From an uncultured Algibacter sp. (GTDB lineage: Bacteria > Bacteroidota > Bacteroidia > Flavobacteriales > Flavobacteriaceae): a stretch of DNA of 52,331 bases. Each line of letters opens with the position of its first letter. Within the stretch, counting starts at the first letter, position 1. The notes under the pieces are model-generated. The model saw only the letters and a list, made by a program, of their open reading frames with translations. It was not told the DNA's origin and did not search any database. The position numbers and the translations under genes were made by a program. Below are positions 49,088-52,331 of this stretch, piece after piece. The stretch is from contig CALGNX010000022.1 of the NCBI GenBank assembly GCA_937958265.1, forward strand, positions 1-52,331. The letters run 5' to 3'.

Positions 49088-50611
49088 ATGACAGATTTAA
49101 ACAACATAATTTCAACATTTACTAAGGAAGAGCAACAAAAATTTATAAATTATCTACAAAAAAAGAATAAACGCACCGATACAAAAAACATAGACCTATT
49201 TCATTATTTGCTAGATAATACTTTAAACTCTAAAGCCATTTGTATAAAACTCTACGGTACACAAAAGCAAGCGGCCTATCATGCCTTAAGAAAACGTTTG
49301 TACCAATCTGTAATACGTTTTACGGCAAAGCAAAGATTACAAGACGAAGGCTCTATAAATATGCAAATTATAGAATACATTTTAGCTGCAAAATCATTTT
49401 TACAGCAAAAACAAGTTAAAGTTGCTTGTAACCTATTACAAAAAGCCGAAATATTAGCCAATAAGCATGCTTTATTCGCGCTACTAAACGAAATATACCA
49501 TACTCAAATTCAATATGCGCACACAAATCCCGATTTGGTACTAGAAAACCTACTATTAAAATTTAAAAACAACCAATTAAAACTCCAACAAGAAGATGCC
49601 CTTAATATAATTTATGCTAAAGTAAGAGCGGCCATAAACAGCGCAACATACAAAGGCGAAGTAACCGATTTTGAAACCATTATAAAAACTATTTTTAAAG
49701 AACAACGCATTACTGTACACCATACATTATCCTTCAAATCACTATACCAAATAGTTAAATTAGCTAGTGATTCTGTTTTTGTTACAAAAAATTATTTAAA
49801 AATTGAACCCTTTCTAATAACAACTTACAAAACAATTTTAAATCATAACAATCAAGAAAAACAAATATTTTACCACATCCAAATACTTTATACGATATCT
49901 GATACCCTTTTCCGAAACAAAAAATTTAACGAATCGCTTTCCTATTTAAAAACTATGCATTCGTACATGCGGCTTCAACAAAATAAACATTACCCTACTT
50001 TTACTTTAAAATACCATTTACTACTAGCCTTAAACCTCAATTATAACAATAAACCACTAGAAGCTATACAAACTTTAAAACCTACAGTAACTAAAAAATA
50101 TAGAGATACAGAAACCTGGCACGATATACAACTAAGCCTAATAGTATTTTATTTCCAGCAAAACATGTTTAAAAAGGCTAATAACATATTAAGCTCATTA
50201 TTTCATACAGATAGTTGGTACACCGAAAAAGTTGGCAAAGAATGGGTTATAAAAAAAAACTTAATCGAAATTTTATTACATATAGAGTTAAAAAACACAA
50301 ACCTTGTAGAATCCAGGCTAATAAGCTTTAAACGAAGTTACCAAGCCTACTTGAAAAATATAAACCAAACACGCGTTATTACCTACTTAAACTTTGTAAG
50401 CATCTATTATAAACACCCTGAAAGCGTAACATCTGCCTCATATAAAAATAAAGTAGAGCAAGCATTTAACTGGACAGAAAATTACAACGACGATATTTTT
50501 GTTATAAGTTTTTACAGTTGGCTAAAAGGTAAAATGACTAACACAAATGTATTTACAGTAACCTTAAATCTTATAAAGCAAGCACAACAGAAGTTATCGC
50601 TAAACCAATAA
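49088..50611 (+). CDS. 507-residue protein of unknown function, helical-repeat-like
   Basis: Not recognised by name. The protein has no signal peptide or membrane segment. It is rich in Leu, Lys, Asn and Gln and appears almost fully helical, with regularly spaced Leu/Ala/Tyr helices such as VACNLLQKAEILANKHALFALLNEIY and FNESLSYLKTMHSYM, each reminiscent of TPR-like or ARM-like helical pairs. The N-terminal region (FTKEEQQKFINYLQKKNKR, then FHYLLDNTLNSKAICIKLYG) resembles the start of a family of Bacteroidota hypothetical proteins I have seen. The codon use agrees with its neighbours. It may be a scaffold; no function is claimed. Confidence 0.8.
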   Translation: MTDLNNIISTFTKEEQQKFINYLQKKNKRTDTKNIDLFHYLLDNTLNSKAICIKLYGTQKQAAYHALRKRLYQSVIRFTAKQRLQDEGSINMQIIEYILAAKSFLQQKQVKVACNLLQKAEILANKHALFALLNEIYHTQIQYAHTNPDLVLENLLLKFKNNQLKLQQEDALNIIYAKVRAAINSATYKGEVTDFETIIKTIFKEQRITVHHTLSFKSLYQIVKLASDSVFVTKNYLKIEPFLITTYKTILNHNNQEKQIFYHIQILYTISDTLFRNKKFNESLSYLKTMHSYMRLQQNKHYPTFTLKYHLLLALNLNYNNKPLEAIQTLKPTVTKKYRDTETWHDIQLSLIVFYFQQNMFKKANNILSSLFHTDSWYTEKVGKEWVIKKNLIEILLHIELKNTNLVESRLISFKRSYQAYLKNINQTRVITYLNFVSIYYKHPESVTSASYKNKVEQAFNWTENYNDDIFVISFYSWLKGKMTNTNVFTVTLNLIKQAQQKLSLNQ

Positions 50612-50971
50612 AACAATTCATTAAATTCCAAATAACCAACAAACTAACCCAAAGTCACTATTAATAAACCCTTAAACATCCATCAATAATAACTCTAGTA
50701 ACAATAAACGCCCATTAAGTTTTTATAAATATATGGGCGTTACCACAAGGGTCGCGCTTTCCGTTTCAAGTCCTCGCTTCTCCGCTCGCGCTACAAAACT
50801 GTGGGCTTTCCACTGCAATCCCTAACGCAAAACCTACAGAACTCGAAAAAAATTATAACAATATTCAGAAAAATGAAAAGAGTATTAAACCTTTTTTCAA
50901 TTACAAAGTCAAAATAACAAATACATGTATAAACCAAATTTCGCACTTGCGGAATACTAAAACAAAATATT
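50612..50971. other. Intergenic region with repeat copy E
   Basis: A 360-bp gap. Besides copy E it has an inverted repeat AACGCCCAT/ATGGGCGTT (50707-50715 with 50733-50741) whose right arm is the start of copy E. Confidence 0.6.
50735..50830 (+). repeat. Dispersed repeat, copy E
   Basis: A 96-bp copy that begins GGGCGTTACCACAAGGGTCG, as in copies B and C, but has the middle of copy A (AAGTCCTCGC, then GTGGGCTTTCCACT) and ends GCAATCCCTAACGCAA. It combines the 5' end of one subtype with the middle of another. Confidence 0.88.
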
Positions 50972-51418
50972 ATGAAAAACGTTATTATGATTGCTCTAGC
51001 ACTATTTACATTACAATTAAGCGCGCAAAAAAAAGAGCACAAACACAACCATGCCACACAACACAATAAGAGAAATATATCTCCAGAGGATATGGCTACC
51101 CTTCAAACAAAAAAAATGACCCTAGCACTAGATCTAACTACTGGACAGCAAACAAAAGTTAAAGCTCTAATGCTAGAAAATGCAAAAAAAAGAAAAGACA
51201 TGATGGTAGCTCGAAAATCAAACAAGGAGAATAATGAAAACAAAAAATTAACACAAAAGCAACGTTTACAAATAGCTAATACACGATTAGACAATAAAAT
51301 TGCTACAAAAGCTAAAATGAAAGCTATATTAGATAAAGACCAGTATTCGAAATATGAAAAACTTCAACAACGTATGGCTATGAAACATAAAAAAAGAGGA
51401 AGAAAAAAAAGCAAGTAG
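50972..51418 (+). CDS. Small secreted basic protein, CpxP/LTXXQ-like
   Basis: A 148-residue protein with a signal peptide (MKNVIMIALALFTLQLSAQ). The mature part is very basic and helical, with a His-rich start (KKEHKHNHATQHN) and the pattern LDLTTGQQTKVKALM, similar to LTxxQ-type periplasmic proteins such as CpxP. It ends in a Lys/Arg-rich tail (MKHKKRGRKKSK). The His run could bind metal. Homologues in Bacteroidota are often listed as hypothetical or DUF4890-like. A terminator follows. Confidence 0.75.
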   Translation: MKNVIMIALALFTLQLSAQKKEHKHNHATQHNKRNISPEDMATLQTKKMTLALDLTTGQQTKVKALMLENAKKRKDMMVARKSNKENNENKKLTQKQRLQIANTRLDNKIATKAKMKAILDKDQYSKYEKLQQRMAMKHKKRGRKKSK

Positions 51419-52229
51419 GAATAAAATAATAATTTAGTTTAATATCATCTGCTATATAAAAGCGCATCGCAAAACTTTGAGATGCGTTTTTTCTTTTTAA
51501 CTATTTAATAAAAGAACCTCTATAAAACATGAACAGCATAATGCCACTAATAGCTTAAAATTAATACAACAAAACCGCATTAGTTACTTGTCATTAATTT
51601 AATAATTTCACCGTAACTCTACAGCTAATAAATGTTACCCGAAAAAGAGAACAAATCAATTTAATTGTTAGCGTTCGTTAAAATGCCACAAATTAATATT
51701 TTCCCAATAGACACATTAATTTACAGGGAATATTTGAAACCGTATTAAATTATATTCTCTAGTAGCATTATACCTATCCTTAATTACCGCACACGAACCG
51801 AAAACACTACAATTAAGATTTTATTCAAATTTGGATGCAACAACAGTCCCAAATAACAAGTATATTAAAAAAATGTACTATACGAATCCTTTTTCTAAAA
51901 GATAGTAACCAGTAAAGAAGAATTTTATCAACAAGGCCATTTACACCAAAATTATACGACTTTTCGAACTTTACAAGGCGTTTCGATTTAACACATATTA
52001 AAATGAATGACCATAAACAGGAGGAATCTTATTAACTTTCGCTTCTGTAGATGTTTCTAAGACTAAAATAAAAGCGTTTAGAGCGCCATTTATCTGTCTA
52101 ATAAATATTTATTTTTTCCTTTTTAGACTAACCACTATTTATGCATAGCTTCTAATACCCACAATTTTTGGTCTCGATCACTAAATCACCTGTATTCACC
52201 TGGAGTTATTTAAGATTAGAGCAAAAAAA
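51419..52229. other. AT-rich intergenic region before the rRNA operon end
   Basis: About 810 bases with one terminator near the left end. Fragments such as 51930-52010 read as short open stretches but are broken by stops; I could not match them to a family. It may contain decayed coding sequence. Confidence 0.55.
51458..51492 (+). terminator. Terminator after the small secreted protein
   Basis: CGCATC (51463-51468) pairs with GATGCG (51481-51486), with an inner CAAA/TTTG pairing, followed by six T. It lies 40 bases after the stop. Confidence 0.85.
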
Positions 52230-52257
52230 AATCCTCAACAGATATCTGTTGAGGATT
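52230..52257 (-). terminator. rRNA operon terminator
   Basis: A perfect palindrome of 14-base arms (52230-52243 and 52244-52257, core CCTCAACAGAT/ATCTGTTGAGG). On the minus strand it is followed by a run of eight or nine T. It directly follows the 5S rRNA gene. Confidence 0.92.
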
Positions 52258-52263
52258 AAAAAA

Positions 52264-52331
52264 GGCGGCGTCCTACTCTCCCACTAACGTAGTACCATCG
52301 GCGCAAATGGGCTTAACTGCTCTGTTCGGAA
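52264..52331 (-). rRNA. rrf: 5S rRNA, 3' part (cut by window edge)
   Basis: On the minus strand it reads GAACAGAGCAGTTAAGCCC, then GCGCCGATGGTACT and GTGGGAGAGTAGG with CGCCGCC at the 3' end, the conserved second half of 5S rRNA. The first ~45 bases are outside the window; the 3' end is approximate. The 23S and 16S genes should lie further to the right. Confidence 0.95.

Overview
The window is an AT-rich chromosomal segment from a member of the Bacteroidota, most likely family Flavobacteriaceae. The evidence is the protein families present (VF530, DUF3467, DUF2851, the RpoB/RpoC and LysS types), promoter-like sites of the Bacteroidota form TAnnTTTG, start codons without clear Shine-Dalgarno sequences, and an IS982-type insertion sequence. 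I cannot name a genus. It is mostly conserved core genome; the unusual material is in the intergenic regions and at the left end.

Layout. 1-3733 (-): a large secreted protein with calcium-binding DxDxDG-type repeats and a duplicated ~260-residue module; its C-terminus lies beyond the left edge. 4213-5799 (+): release factor 3. 6569-20447 (-): a translation/transcription super-cluster. In the direction of transcription it reads tRNA-Thr(TGT), tRNA-Tyr, tRNA-Gly, tRNA-Thr(GGT), tuf, tRNA-Trp, secE, nusG, rplK, rplA, rplJ, rplL, rpoB, rpoC, then a DUF3467 gene behind a terminator. Upstream of it is xerC-hpf, whose terminator overlaps the probable promoter of the tRNA-tuf unit. 22186-28552 (-): acyl-CoA dehydrogenase, a ComEA-like protein, a sodium:alanine symporter, a PspC/potassium-channel pair and DUF2851. 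28634-31209: small unlinked genes on both strands. 31336-32344: a complete IS982-family element beside a thioredoxin-like lipoprotein gene.

32951-40215 (+): a complete tryptophan operon, trpE-G-D-C-F-B-A. It is preceded by a probable promoter, a 15-residue leader peptide with three consecutive Trp codons, and a terminator hairpin with a plausible competing antiterminator, i.e. a classic translation-coupled attenuator. Two identical 88-bp copies of a dispersed repeat sit inside this operon (trpE/trpG and trpB/trpA gaps).

40415-51418: trmL, VF530, a DEAD-box RNA helicase, a nucleoid-associated protein, lipB, lysS, a YiaA-type membrane protein with an overlapping small gene, a 507-residue protein of unknown function and a small secreted basic protein. 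The right edge (52264-52331, -) is the 3' end of a 5S rRNA gene with its terminator, so an rRNA operon lies just outside.

The signal that ordinary gene annotation leaves unexplained is a family of five dispersed intergenic repeats (31254, 34572, 39315, 45953, 50735). They share ends of the form GGGCGT...AACGC, have interchangeable middles, and show compensatory changes in a terminal stem, suggesting a structured mobile or regulatory element.
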